Notes: generated by a model not told the origin, from the letters alone. Positions 30,564-43,472 are shown, numbered from the stretch's first letter. The stretch is DNA of 64,000 nucleotides from Triplophysa rosa (GCF_024868665.1 NC_079898.1:14058358-14122357); one strand, 5' to 3'. Made by a program: numbers and translations.

Positions 30564-32017
30564 TGTGAGTACTGTTTTGTGGTGTCTTCATAATAAACGT
30601 GATTTTGCCCCTTAAGAAGTAAAAAATGCTACTGCTAGCCGCGCTAACCTCGTTCTGAGGAAAATCCAAGGGAACGAATTACGAACATGCATTTATTTTA
30701 AAGCGCTTATACGCAAAGAACGCATGAAAATTAAGACAAAAGCAAAGACAATTTAAAGTGTCAAAGCTCTCTTGGGTGCATAAAAATGCATTCAGCACCG
30801 AAACACACTATATAATCCGTGGTGAAGTTTGGCGTTTCGATGATGAGTTTTGCAGATATATGGAAGTTTTCTGTAGTTTGTGATTTTAATCCAGACATCC
30901 AGCAAGTGTTGGTAATATCTTTACTGAAAGACTGACTGTCTCGTTTATATATTTTGCACATTTCTCATACGTAGTAATAGGAGCAAAGAGTGCGCGAGCG
31001 CAAGCCTGGGTTCCGAGCAGTCGGGACAAAAGCAAAGCGAGATGCTTGTTGCTTTTTAATGCTTGTGATTTTTAATGTGTCTGTAAAAGTTTATGGACAG
31101 ATGGAGTCTTCATTGGAGGCTAGAGTAGTTCCGAGTAGCCTTGCCATCTCACGCTATAGAGACTAGATTTATTTAAAAATGGACGGTAATGAATTTTACA
31201 TGGGCTTTTCTCTGTTCTCATTTTAGGAATGTCTCATGTGTCAGCCGTTGGTGCACTGCTATAAAACTCTGGTTAAAACGATTATTCTGTGCGTATTTTG
31301 AACATGACATTTTATTAAAATATTTAATAGGACGTGCATTACTTTTGGATGTTTTTGTACTTTTGGATGTTTTTGTACTTTTGGATGGTCTTATTTAGTT
31401 GTGTAGTTCTGAGAAATGTGTTATTTTTGAGACGTTTTGATATTTTATAATAAAAGTGTGCATCTATAAAATAACATTTATGTAACGTCTGTATATTTTT
31501 TAGGTATTGTAACTTCTCTTTCGTTATTCAGTTATCAATGTTATTAAACACAGTTGTACTTATAATTAATTTGATACATGCTTGCTTATGAGAAATAGAT
31601 TCTGGCAGTGAATTTTGTGTTATCCGATGACAAGATTCCTCTAGATCTTTGCACACACTCATCATCTAGTTGTTTTATTGCCTGATAGGAATTTCAAGAC
31701 ATTCTTATGAATGGTCAGTATTTATAAAAAGTAGATGTATGACTCTGACTATGTTTTCATTGTGTGTGATCAATCTTTATTCAGTAATTGAATATTCTGT
31801 ATATTTGTTTGTTTTCTTTTCCTTTCTGTTCCCATGCAGATTGTTTAAAACAGGGAGAGCATATGCCCTTACACCATAACTCATCCCACTCAGTCCCTAA
31901 AAGCATGACCCAATTAGTATTGAATTTTGAGTTGAAGATGAGTTCCGTTCTGTCCTGAGAGCATTATAAATGCCCAAGATAATTTTGTAAATGAGCGTCG
32001 GTCCTGGTGGTGACAGT

Positions 32018-32021
<4 letters not shown>
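30564..32021. other. Non-coding stretch after the candidate first exon
   Basis: Holds CpG-containing DNA to about 31030 (TGCGCGAGCGCAAGCC) and then AT-rich DNA. A short tandem repeat lies at 31338-31388. No exon is recognised. Confidence 0.5.
31338..31388 (+). repeat. 18-bp tandem repeat, about 2.6 copies
   Basis: The unit ACTTTTGGATGTTTTTGT is repeated twice, then a partial third copy ACTTTTGGATG follows. Confidence 0.85.

Positions 32022-32094
<73 letters not shown>
32022..32094 (+). repeat. (GT)n microsatellite
   Basis: An uninterrupted GT run of about 73 bp, likely length-polymorphic. Confidence 0.97.
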
Positions 32095-32096
<2 letters not shown>

Positions 32097-34255
32097 AAGG
32101 TTAAAAAAACTGAAAGTGGGACAAGACTTGGATTAAGTTTCAGTAGAGTAGGAGAAAAATCCAGAATCCTATTAGATTAATGACTTCAGATGACCAGGCT
32201 CTTTATTTTCCTTTCGTATCCTTAAAGCTGGTATTAATTTCAGCCCTGTATCTTAATTGCATGCATATAGTATTACATGCTTGCTGGCTGTGTGTAAAAT
32301 TACCTTTTAGAAGGACAGTTGAACTGAATTTAAAAACTCATCTGCATTGTGCATTTTACCATTCAAAATGTATAATGATTCCAATCTTATAAAAGCGTTT
32401 GTGTCATGTGATGGCGTTGTGAAATAATACCAGGCTCTCTATCTATAAAGTTCAACTTTAATTTGTGATGATAACCGCATTTGCTGCAGTGCAGTCCACT
32501 GTTTACTGTCACTCTCCACTAGTAAGGACCAGGACAGAATATAGGGTATATAATTTTTTCAGTCCGTGTAATCTTCAGGGAGCTGAGTCAGGTCCTGTGC
32601 AGCGCTGGGAAATTAGAGAGGCATGTCAACACTGAGGATTGTAAAGGTTGATCGCAGCTATGCAATGACGGAAACACTCCTCGAGTGTTGTGGAATGTAT
32701 GAGCAGATGTAGGGTTGTTTTCCAGACCAATAGTTTTGAGGACACCAAGTCTAATAATAGTAATAATGTGAATCTGTAATAGTCTGTTTGCATTAAGTGT
32801 GGGGGGAAAACTTTCAGGACTGGAATGAAAATTACTGCTGTTTCTTTGTGGTGATGCTGGATCACTCTGTTTGAGTTTGTGCAATGTTTTTCAACATATG
32901 GGCCTAATTCCTATGAAACTTTTTACTCGCAGTCTTTGGTTAAGTACGTTGGAAAGACACCTGTTGTAGCTTTCATCCGGTCAAGGAATTCAAGCTATAA
33001 GAACAAGCCTCACGTACCCATGCAAAGCAGAAGCCATTGCTTCACCGAGTCAAGAGGCAGAGGCAAATGGACTGTCATCATTCACTCATCACTTCCTTGG
33101 GTTTCTAATAGCAGATCAGTATGCTGGGACTAATAGCCCTTGTTATTAATAAAAAGGGGATGCTGTTGGAATCGCTGTGTAGCAGGGGTCAAGAGGTGGA
33201 AGTATTAATGGCATGCTAGTTCAATATCAGATTAGTTCAGAGTTGATTGCCAGTCCAGCAGGGATACGAGCATCCTTCATCTGCAAGCCTGTGGGGCTTC
33301 AGTTAGCTTTGTATTATCATCACAGGTTACGGCATTGAAGAGACTGATCTTTTTTATCTAGTGGTTGATGAATTATGAATGATTTGGATTTAAGTGTGGG
33401 GAATTTGTGGCTCTTCTTTCCAGACTAAAATGTAAGTGGTAATGCAGTAGCATATTAATAATTGTGAGGATTCGCACTGTTTATTAGATTTGAATTAATT
33501 TTCACGTTTATTTCATATGCTCGGTTTTTTTTCTAATAGTTACATTAGATACATTGTGCATAGATTTGTAGGCCTGAACAGGTGTGTCAGCATTTAACTT
33601 GAGGTGTTATGTTTTTTTAAGGCTGTATGCTTTATTTGTATGTGCTTTCAGCTGTTTGCACACCTCTGATAAACAGAATTTTAATTGCAGGATTTTTGTG
33701 CTTCCCTTATGTATTTCTGGTTATCTGGCCATTGCCAGGACATCTCACCTGGTTTGAAACTCATGAGATGGATTCTTTCCACATGCCTCAAATATTACGT
33801 CTCTTTCTCATTTTATCTATCTCGCTGCACAGCTGCATATTTAAAAAACGTGTTTATTTTCTTCCTGAAGTTTCTCAGGGGATAACTTTGAGTGTGACTA
33901 ATTGAAAAGCCATGCAGGGTAAGCACAACTCTCCCATACTGACTGTAAGCCACCTCCTCCTGGTGCTGATTCACAGGTGGGGGGTGGTGGTTTAATTTAA
34001 ACTTGATGATCGGGAAGAGCCCTCTGAAATGTCTGTGCTAGACAGCATTACCAGACTGGTCTCCTCGGCCAGAGAGGCGATATCTCAGGGTGGTTACACA
34101 CTGTCAGTGGAAAACCTAAAATTAGTTTAGTAATTTGGAAATCTCAGTCTTAAAAGATCATGCAATGCATGTCATTTTTTATAATAGACACAGATGACTT
34201 TAAGCAAGTCACTATCAGATATTGCTCTTTTTATATAACTAACTTAGTGGTAGTT
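32095..34255. other. Non-coding stretch without recognised features
   Basis: Short open frames occur but none resembles a known protein or is bounded by convincing splice sites. No transposon ends were recognised. Confidence 0.5.
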
Positions 34256-34459
34256 TACATTACATACATCATTTACTCACCCTCTTGTCATTTCAAACCT
34301 GTATGACTTTCTTCTTTCACAGAACACAAAAGAAGATATTTTGAAGAATGGTGTAACTTTCCCCCATTCACTTGCATTGGTTTTGTGTCCATAGAATAGA
34401 AGTGAATGGGGTGCTGTTCGGTTACCAACTTTCTTTTTTGGGTGAACTATCACTTTAAA
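34256..34459. mobile_element. Fold-back MITE, copy 3 of 3
   Basis: Shows ATCATTTACTCACCCTC, CACAAAAGAAGATATTTTG and the right end TTTTTTGGGTGAACTATCAC. Same family as 1161-1440. The extreme left arm is degraded. Confidence 0.8.
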
Positions 34460-34986
34460 ACAGGGAAAGAGTTGGGGGTGGGAAATAATTTTTGTCTGAT
34501 GAATAAAAGAGAGGTTAATGTCATTCTTTTTTTTGGTTTTATTTGGTGACATTACCTATAATCTATAAGGCTGTAAAAATAATTTACTACACCAAATTCT
34601 ACTTTGCATCATGTACTGTAAACACAAAAGGTTGCTCAAGAACCAACCCTAACGCAAAGCTAGATTTCTCTTCATGAGATAAATGATGAAAAGAGACCTT
34701 GTTCTGTGAGGAGATAATTTTAAGGTTTAGTAAATAACAATAGTTGGTCCACTTGCATAATGTGTTAAAGGGGTCATATGACACAGCTAAAACGAATATT
34801 ATCGTTTGTTTTAGATGTAATGCAATGTGTATACACGATTTAAGGTTCAAAAACAACAAAACTTTTCCACATAACGGGCATGTTTGCATCTCCTCTTTGC
34901 CCCGCCTCTCTGAAACGCACTGATTTTTTACAAAGCTCATCGCTCTGAAAAGCGAGGTGTGCTGGCCAGTTAACCAGTGCGTAATG

Positions 34987-36046
34987 GTTGGGTACGGAAA
35001 CCCCGGTGCCATATTACCTATGTATCCGGTATGTAACTGGACCGAATCAAAACACACATTTCGGTTCCTCATTTCGGTGCCACTTAAATGCTGACTGAGC
35101 CGTCGATTGAGACATTTGCCCTCATTCACGTGAACGAAAGTCAGAAACTTCAGATAATACAAATCCAACACATTTTATACAATGGTTAAACGGATCGCGA
35201 ATGATCTGTGATACGCACGGATCGGAACGCGCATGACCCGTTGATTCATCATAGTGAAAGACAGTTTTAACGCGCGCTCTCATCTCCCTCCATCCATCTC
35301 GGCGAGTTCAGCATTCATCACCTGGCGCAAGTCTTTAACTTCAACCGCCGCATAAGGCAAGTTTTAAAGTGAAATTAACGATAATTTGAAATGCATATGA
35401 CACGTCTGCAATGCAAGCGATCACAATAAAACTGTTGTGTGCGTTTAAAATTAACGAAGCGCGTGCTGCGTGCCGTGGAATTCGTTCTTAACACAGTAAC
35501 GTATTTGACAAGACAAGTAAAACACAGCAGTGAAAGTGCTAAAATCTTATAGCATCTGTCATCCTAATATCTAGACATGCAGTCTTGTCAAGCTTTTTAC
35601 TCTGACTGCATGTATAGGCATATAATTATACTTATTCGTCATTATACATACTGTCTGTTTTTAAAATAATGTACATATAATGTAGCCAAGTGGTCTCTGT
35701 AAATTGACTTAATCAATCTGTTGATATATTCTATGCATTTTCTGCCCATATTTAATACAACTATGGGGAGCATTTAGTTGTAGCTGTAGGGTAAACAGTA
35801 AACACTATAACATCTTTCTAGCAATGTTAGTGTACATGCTCATTTCACATTCACTTTAATTGTGAATTTGTTGTGAATTTTTTTATTACTTAATAGATAT
35901 TTTTTAATTGAGCATTTTGTTCTTTAATGTCATCCACTGGTGTTTTGTGGCTCTTTTTTAAAAGTATCGATTTAGGCACCTGTACCGTTTTAAAAATATT
36001 GACGTGGCACTGGTATCGGTAAAAACACAAACGATACCCAATCCTA
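34987..36046. mobile_element. hAT-like element nested in MITE copy 2
   Basis: The right end reads CGATACCCAATCCTAG, the inverse of a TAGG-TTGGGTATCG hAT terminus. The left begins GTTGGGTACGG and appears to have lost a few terminal bases. TAATG is repeated on both sides. No transposase is recognised; the 190-residue open frame across its left edge (34599-35171, minus) crosses three repeat boundaries and is not a gene. Confidence 0.7.
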
Positions 36047-36180
36047 GTAATGATTGGTCGAATACTGCAAGCGTGTGATGGAAATGTAACGCCTCTTACC
36101 ATATTTGGAACATCAGGTTCCAAAGCAATTGTACTGACAGGTACGCCCATCTTACTTGCGTTTACATTTGGGCGGTCTTA

Positions 36181-37462
36181 TGGCCTCTTTACACAGAAAT
36201 TGAATCTGCCACAGAGACGCTTAAAGCGGCAACGAGTATCTTTTGCTCACTGTTGCCCCACGTGGTTGATAAGCGGAATTGTCTGTATGCAGTGTCGTAA
36301 AAACTGTCGCAAAGATTTCCCGCTGGCAGCTCAATACACGTGAGTTTGTTTACTAAGCCGACGGACCCAGATACGTCTTTCAAACTATGTCCACCGATCA
36401 GGTAAAGTAGTCCGTGTTACCATATGTTCTTCGTATATCAATACAAAGATTTATGTATCGTTTCTCCATAATTATAAACTGTAATGTCAACAAAGAACGG
36501 TAAGTAAGCCTAGATGTTTTTGCTTGCATAGTTCTCGTGTATGTAGCATTGTTTGCAAAGGGTGTCATTTGTATAATAAAATGAAATATTGACCACAAAA
36601 TCATGTCAGACATAAAGTAAACTGGGGAAAACAGACATTTGTAACTACATTACAAAACATAAATAATAAGTAATATTGTATGACAACATTAGCCTAATCA
36701 ACGACTGAACTGTTCAACATTCACGTGGTTTACTGGTCTGAACAAAATAATCTGCTACTTTTTACCACAACATGTTTAGTGTGGTTTTTTAGTCTTTATT
36801 TACAAGCACTACACACATTCATGACGAGACACGACAACATGCTAGCTATTGACACCGGCAACCGTATATTATCTCTCAGCTACCTTACGGTTTTAAAGTG
36901 CGAACCGGTGTTGCGCCAATGACACAGACTAATAACAAATACGTTCAGAAGTACAGACAGTAACAAAAAATGTACAAATAACACTTATAAATCCAGGAGC
37001 AGGACCGCTAGGTCTGCATCCGTTTTGCAACCCGTTGCCTCTTGCTGCTCGCGCCACCGAGTGTAAGCCCGTCCGATATTGATTCGTGACCGGCCTCGTG
37101 TCCGATCACTCTCTCGCTTTCTTTTCTTTGCTTCCTCCGACAAAACCCTCTTTGTTTTTTGGCTGGCTCTGCCATGGTGATGTTTTGGATAGTTTCGTCT
37201 TACTGTTAGCTCTGCTGTTGGCCAACTTCTCCCAGGCTACGACTAAAACGTGATGTATGCCGTAAAGCAGGGGATAGGCGGGTCTTGTACCGGCCTGAAC
37301 ACCAAAGTTACAAGTGCAATTTCAGCCGATAGGTGGCTGCTTAGGTAGTAACGGCAGTAAAATTCGTCCAGTTAAAAGTTGTCCTACCACTAAAATAATT
37401 TTAGAGACATTTTAGAGAAAAGTTACTCGTTGCCGCTTTAACTCGCCTGTGTAAAGACGCCA
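36181..37462. mobile_element. Harbinger-like element nested in MITE copy 2
   Basis: Inverted ends TGGCCTCTTTACACAG and CTGTGTAAAGACGCCA match at 15 of 16 bases. An exact TTA duplication flanks it (36178-36180 and 37463-37465), the TWA target of PIF/Harbinger elements. A sub-terminal CGGCAACGAGTA motif also returns inverted near 37424. A short coding remnant lies on the minus strand at 36985-37175. Confidence 0.82.
36985..37175 (-). pseudogene. Coding remnant in the Harbinger-like element
   Basis: After an ATG at 37175 (MAEPAKKQR) and a one-base shift near 37146, the frame reads VLSEEAKKRKRESDRTRGRS and then INIGRAYTRWREQQ and KTDADLAVLLLDL to a stop at 36985. The basic-then-amphipathic pattern resembles proteins commonly predicted in fish transposons. 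I do not recognise a named domain with certainty. Confidence 0.45.
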
Positions 37463-37945
37463 TTAGTCAACTCATACCACGAACTGATGTAGATTTGTGG
37501 GGGTGTGGTTACACGAGGCGTTTCAGGCAGGTCTGGGTAAGCATTTGCTTTTAGATAGAATACATCTTTTGTTCCGATACTTTAATTTGTCTAATACATG
37601 CATGGGCAACTTATAACACACCAAAAACACGTGTTCGTGCCATATGACCCCTTTAAATATGTGAATGTATTTTAGTGTTGTGTAGTGACAAAAAACCAAC
37701 CAATAATGAAATTAGGGATGCACCGAAACGAAAATTCTTGGCCGAAGCCGAACATGATGTGAAACACTTGGCCGAAGGCTGAATAATACCGAACACCGAA
37801 CATGGTTTTTGGCATTTCTTCTATTTATTAAGCCATTTTTTTCACTAGTGCACAAACTGAATAGTCAAAATGTGTTTTTTATAATTTGTGTTGCTTTTCA
37901 ATAAAATACAATACAACTTAATATAAAATTGAGCAAAACAAAGTA

Positions 37946-39443
37946 CAAACCCGATTCCAAAAAAGTTGGGACACTGTACAAATTGTGAATAAAAACAGAA
38001 TGCAATGATGTGGAAGTTTCAAATTTCAATATTTTATTCAGAATACAACATAGATGACATATCAAATGTTTAAACTGAGAGAATGTATCATTTTAAGGGA
38101 AAAATAAGTTGATTTTAAATTTCATGGCATCAACACATCTCAAAAAAGTTGGGACAAGGCCATGTTTACCACTGTGTGGCATCCCCTCTTCTTTTTATAA
38201 CAGTCTGCAAACGTCTGGGGACTGAGGAGACAAGTTGCTCAAGTTTAGGAATAGGAATGTTGTCCCATTCTTGTCTAATACAGGCTTCTAGTTGCTCGAC
38301 TGTCTTAGGTCTTCTTTGTCGCATCTTCCTCTTTATGATGCGCCAAATGTTTTCTATGGGTGAAAGATCTGGGACGCGGCTGCCTTCCTAAAGAGACGAC
38401 GTCTGGATGGGAGCATATGTTGTTCTAGAACTTGGATATACCTTTCAGCATTGATGGTGCCTTTCCAGATGTGTAAGCTGCCCATGCCACACGCACTCAT
38501 GCAACCCCATACCATCAGAGATGCAGGCTTCTGAACTGAGCGCTGATAACAACTTGGGTTGTCCTTGTCCTCTTTAGTCCGGATGACATGGCGTCCCAGT
38601 TTTCCAAAAAGAACTTCAAATTTTGATTCGTCTGACCACAGAACAGTTTTCCACTTTGCCACAGTCCATTTTAAATGAGCCTTGGCCCAGAGAAAACGCC
38701 TGCGCTTCTGGATCATGTTTAGATATGGCTTCTTTTTTGACCTATAGAGTTTAAGCCGGCAACGGCGAATGGCACGGTGGATTGTGTTCACCGACAATGT
38801 TTTCTGGAAGTATTCCTGAGCCCATGTTGTGATTACCATTACAGTAGCATTCCTGTATGTGATGCAGTGCCGTCTAAGGGCCCGAAGATCACGGGCATCC
38901 AGTATGGTTTTCCGGCCTTGACCCTTACGCACAGAGATTGTTCCAGATTCTCTGAATCTTTGGATGATATTATGCACTGTAGATGATGATAACTTCAAAC
39001 TCTTTGCAATTTTTCTCTGAGAAACTCCTTTCTGATATTGCTCCACTATTTTTCGAAGCAGCATTGGGGGAATTGGTGATCCTCTGCCCATCTTGACTTC
39101 TGAGAGACACTGCCACTCTGAGAGGCTCTTTTTATACCCAATCATGTTGCCAATTGACCTAATAAGTTGCAAATTGGTCCTCCAGCTGTTCCTTATATGT
39201 ACATTTAACTTTTCCGGCCTCTTATTGCTACCTGTCCCAACTTTTTTGGAATGTGTAGCTCTCATGAAATCCAAAATGAGCCAATATTTGGCATGACATT
39301 TCAAAATGTCTCACTTTCAACATTTGATATGTTATCTATATTCTATTGTGAATAAAATATAAGTTTATGAGATTCGTAAATTATTGCATTCCTTTTTTAT
39401 TCACAATTTGTACAGTGTCCCAACTTTTTTGGAATCGGGTTTG
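37946..39443 (-). mobile_element. Tc1-like element nested in the hAT element
   Basis: TA flanks both sides (37944-37945, 39444-39445). The terminal inverted repeats start CAAACCCGATTCCAAAAAAG and agree almost perfectly for about 50 bp. A transposase gene lies on the minus strand but has an internal deletion. The near-identical ends suggest a fairly recent insertion. Confidence 0.92.
38354..39091 (-). pseudogene. Tc1-like transposase, internally deleted
   Basis: Starts MGRGSPIPPMLLRKIVEQ at 39091, the likely true start because the in-frame sequence before it (39304-39092) is not transposase-like. The N-terminus carries paired helix-turn-helix DNA-binding motifs (QRKIAKSLKLSSSTVHNII). The first catalytic Asp is in VLWSDESKFEVLFG. 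The frame then ends abnormally at 38354. Beyond it, in another frame, lies the segment IENIWRIIKRK with the third acidic residue. The region expected to hold the second catalytic Asp is missing, so this copy is non-functional. Confidence 0.88.
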
Positions 39444-40103
39444 TAATTCAAACAAAAAATTGAGCCCTCTCCCTTCATGAATAGCCTATATTAATTAGGC
39501 CTATAACTGACTGCTAAAAGAATGTAATGTAAGTTACTCTGTACCCCTACAACAAAACAGTTCATTAAAAAGTGTCATTCCACATTAGGCCTATAAACTA
39601 AAAATAGAATAAACGTAAAACTGTGGATTATTATAGGCTACATTGCAAAATGATTTGAGAAAAAAAAAACATCCAATGCAAGCAAATCTGACTGATGCTG
39701 ACTGACAACCATTTCAGTTCACGTCTCTCCTCCAAACTCCGCCCACAAAAGCTGACTGTTCTCTCAGAAGGTGCACTCGTGGCCGGTGCACAGAACATAC
39801 TTTGACAGAGTTGTTTAGTACAGGGAACTGTGTGCACGCGACCACTGTATGATGTCAAAGGATGTCGCGAGCGGCGGGGCTACTGTCAGACAGCCCGCTT
39901 CCGTCTGAAGTAAAGTTACCGACCGGTAAAGACGCTTTCATTCAGAAATTTACTTCCGTGCGGCAAGTCCATGCTGTGTCTTTCTCTGACACTTTAAAAT
40001 GCTCCACATCCCAGCCACGCACACACACACGACACACGCATGCACACACGCCACACACAACAACCACACGACTAAAATGTTTGCGGAGTAATAAAGCGCA
40101 CGC

Positions 40104-40266
<163 letters not shown>

Positions 40267-41405
40267 GCTGGTTGCTGCTTGATTGTATCGCGAGTCATGT
40301 TCGGTAAAATTTATTCGGCCACTTCACATATTCGGCTATACTTGCATATACTTGCGTTTTTTGGTATTTTTGGCCGAACATTTTCGGTGGCCAAACATTC
40401 GGTGCATCCCTAAATGAAATGTCACTTTTTGTGATGCTAGTGAAACAGACCTTTCATGTATTAGAACTTTCTTAACGAACTGATTACGGTGTATTTGACT
40501 TGCTATGCTATAGTTGTGTTTGTATGTTATGTCTCGATAGAGAATATTTTGGTATATTCAGACTAAAACCATAACATATAAGTATAGATGTTTTTCATAA
40601 ACAGTGTTCTATGTCCTCCAGTGAAGTCCCATCTAAAATGCATGCTAATAATGCCTACAGCAGACCAGTATTAATCAGAGGGGTGGGGAGTGCACCTCTA
40701 GAATGCTTTTACCCTTTAGGTTAAAGAAATGGTAGATTGATTCAATTATCTGTAAATGAGAGATCAAAGGATCAAAAAAGATCAAAACAACATTTTTTGA
40801 AGTAGCGGTGGCAGATTAGTTCTTCTAATCTCTTCAGGGTTTTTCTGATTTCCGTCAAGAGCTCTTGTACACAAGGTTGCTACAAAGAGCAGTGCTTCCA
40901 CTGGTTCAAGCTGAAACCTCTCTTACATCAGCCCTCATGCTTAAGTTGGAGAGGTATAGTCTGCTTTTCCGTCAGTTGTTCTTTCATTTAAATGAATGAA
41001 AGTCTTCTTTAATGCAAAATGTTTGTTCTTCATTTTTGACATCTGTTTTTCTGTTTGTGAAATGTTCCAAAGGATGTTGTCTGTGTCTTTAAACAACCAT
41101 GTTACCTTAATGGAAGTATTATGGTGTATGGTATGTCTGTGGGCAGTTTTTAAAGACCCCCAGGGCATTGTAAACATGCAGACATACTGCTGTCAGCTTC
41201 CTAAACACTAAATCATTTGAGTTTTATGGAATCAAGCAGTTGCTTCACTGAAGTTGTCACTGAAGTTCAAGGTCAGGTGCTTAATTTGTTTTGCTGTGAA
41301 TTGGCAACTGTGAACAGTTATCTGTAGTTAAATGAGCTGAAGTGCATTTTAGTTTCTCTACAAATGTTGATCTTTGTGGTGAATTATACATTTTTTAATT
41401 TCTGC

Positions 41406-41880
41406 TAGGGATGCACCGAATGTTCGGCAACCGAAAATAGCAAATAAGTTTGTTCGGTGAATAAGTGAAATGGCCGATTAATTTTTACCGAACATGACGT
41501 GTGATATGATCAAGCAACCAGCGCAGAGAGAGAGCGAGAGAGGCGCTTTATTAATGCAGCAAATATGTCGGCAGTGTGTGGAGCATTTTAAAGTGTCAGA
41601 GAAAGACACAGCATGGAACTTGCCGCGCAGGAGTAAATTTCAGAATGAAAGCACCTTTACTGGTCATAAACGTGTGTACTTCAGACTGGAGCGGGCGGTG
41701 TGGCAGTTGCCCTGTCACTCACGACATCCTTTGACATCATACAGTGGTCGCGTGCACACAATTCCATGTACTAAACAACTTGATAAAAATTAGGTTCTGT
41801 GTACACAAGTGCACCTTCTGAGAGAACAGTGACAGTCAGCTTTTGGAGGAGAGACGTGAACTGAAATGGTTGTCAGTAGG
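41406..41880 (+). mobile_element. Second, truncated copy of the 37713-40412 hAT family, inverted
   Basis: Starts TAGGGATGCACCGAATGTTC. It includes VEHFKVSEKDTAWNLPRRSK (41580-41640), a BED finger-like N-terminus, and then a region matching 39720-39990 in reverse. No right-hand terminus of this family follows. Confidence 0.8.
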
Positions 41881-42154
41881 GCTGTGAACGATTAATCGAG
41901 ATTACCAATAAATCATGCTGAAATCGAGCTGGCTGCGATTATGCAAGGCATTGATAATTTTTTTATGCGTAGCTTGCGGCTCTGGGATCAGTAGGAAATG
42001 CTGCTCGATCTAAAAGCAGTGCAAGTTTGAGTCGCTTATAACGTGCATTTAAAAAAGCAACACCCGTCAAACATAATCATTATAAATATACTTTATTATC
42101 ATGAAAATACCCGAGGAGGCTTGAGGAACAATTTCCTAGAACTACGTGTGTTAT
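41881..42154. mobile_element. hAT-like terminal fragment
   Basis: Begins GGGCTGTGAACGATTAATCG, resembling the terminus of a hAT family that targets fish genomes. The matching opposite end was not found. Low certainty on limits. Confidence 0.45.
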
Positions 42155-42462
42155 GGGCTGTGTCCGAAATAGCCCCTCCTATACCCTAATATTGTGCACT
42201 ATTTGAGGGGACATCCATTTTTAGTCGTGTCCGAATTCATAGTGGACATTATTGAGTGCACTCATTCAATCCCATGATGCATCATAATAATGAGTGTACA
42301 ACCGATGTACACTCACGGCTAGCTGGCGCCCACAGCATTTCGAGTGTACAGGGTGTCCAAATTTACTCACTCGTTTTCACCCGCTCCTTAAAGTGGACTA
42401 TATTAGTGAACTAATGTAGGGAATAGTGAATGAGGGTATAGTGGGTGATTTCGGACACAGCC
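42155..42462. mobile_element. Short MITE with GGGCTGTGTCCGAAAT ends
   Basis: Left end GGGCTGTGTCCGAAAT and right end ATTTCGGACACAGCC are perfect inverses over 15 bp. It spans 308 bp with further internal palindromy (GTGGACATTATTGAGTG region). Non-coding. Confidence 0.85.
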
Positions 42463-42535
42463 TAGGTCTTCTTCTGCAGTGCGTATTTGGAGTTTCCGCA
42501 CGAGAGCGCCCTCTGGCTTTAATTAAATTGTTTAA

Positions 42536-43078
42536 TATGATTTCTTGCCTGTTATATACAGGATGAACGGAGCGTCCCGTGCGCAGCTCGCGCCCACATG
42601 TGCTTTCATAGCGACACAGCGCACACAGCACTGCTGCCTGTTTACATACAGTACAAAATGCGAGTTTGTATTACGTTATTTTAAATACGTTTATGAGCGT
42701 ATAAAAGCATGGATTAATTAATTAGATTTCTTTTATCCGCATTTTTCTGTTCTCTTTCTGTAGCGCGAGTCATAGACAGATTCAGTGTATGTTGCTGTGA
42801 GAAGAGAAGGTTCACACAGTTCAAGAGAGAGTGATTGACAGCGTGATGCGATCAATCGTTTCCACCCACCAATAGATTATATACAGTTTTAGGTATGACA
42901 TGATGTGTTTATTGAGCTTTAGTTCATTTAACTTTTCTGTACTACAACCTTTTGAAGTCAAATCTCACTATTATATTTTATATTTACAAAAATACTGTAG
43001 GTATATTTTAGGAGCTGTTTGATTTGTTTTACTTTTTGATAATATTTGTTTTTCTGAGGGTCTAGACTACATGCAGGT
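42536..43078 (+). repeat. Dispersed repeat, copy 1 (pair with 51155-51698)
   Basis: About 545 bp that recurs in the same orientation at 51155-51698 with small differences. Shared words include GAACGGAGCGTCCCGTGCGC, TACAAAATGCGAGTTTGTAT and AAAATACTGTAGGTATATTT. Probably an internal segment of a hAT family. Confidence 0.85.
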
Positions 43079-43472
43079 GGTTGACTACTTCATTTTGCGC
43101 ACTTTATTTCCATAAGGGTTCATTTGACTGCAGATAATGTTTCAAACGTCAAATTGATCGCTCTTCACTTTTCCAGACTGCTGAGATATAGGCTGTTATT
43201 ACTCAACTACCTTAGCATGCCCTCAGCATGTTGAGATGCTCTCCACTTTAAAACGATGCTCCTGTAAATAGGCTTCTCAACGGAGAGAAATCGATGGGCA
43301 TTTGCTATTGCTTCACATTTTAAGAAGGCAAGCACAAGAGTGAGCCCTTGGGAGGTACAATTCAGTGGTTGTGTTTAACGTTCAGGTCCATTCTTATGGA
43401 CCTATGGATAAAGATGAGCACCACACTGATGATGGCCAAGTTTGGTGTAATATGGTTAGCACTTACTAGTTA
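43079..43472. other. Non-coding stretch without recognised features
   Basis: No gene, repeat boundary or splice signal recognised. Confidence 0.4.

Larger units (their letters stand above)
34765..37656. mobile_element. MITE with AAAGGGGTCATATGAC ends, copy 2 of 3, split by two insertions
   Basis: The two ends (TTAAAGGGGTCATATGACAC and CATATGACCCCTTTAA) and the inner blocks match copies at 27397 and 56990. Here the roughly 570-bp MITE is interrupted by a hAT-like element (about 34987-36046) and a Harbinger-like element (36181-37462). Confidence 0.87.

Noticed and set aside
34599..35171. 190-residue open frame on the minus strand
   Set aside because: It runs across the edge of a MITE and a nested hAT-like element, so it cannot be a single gene.
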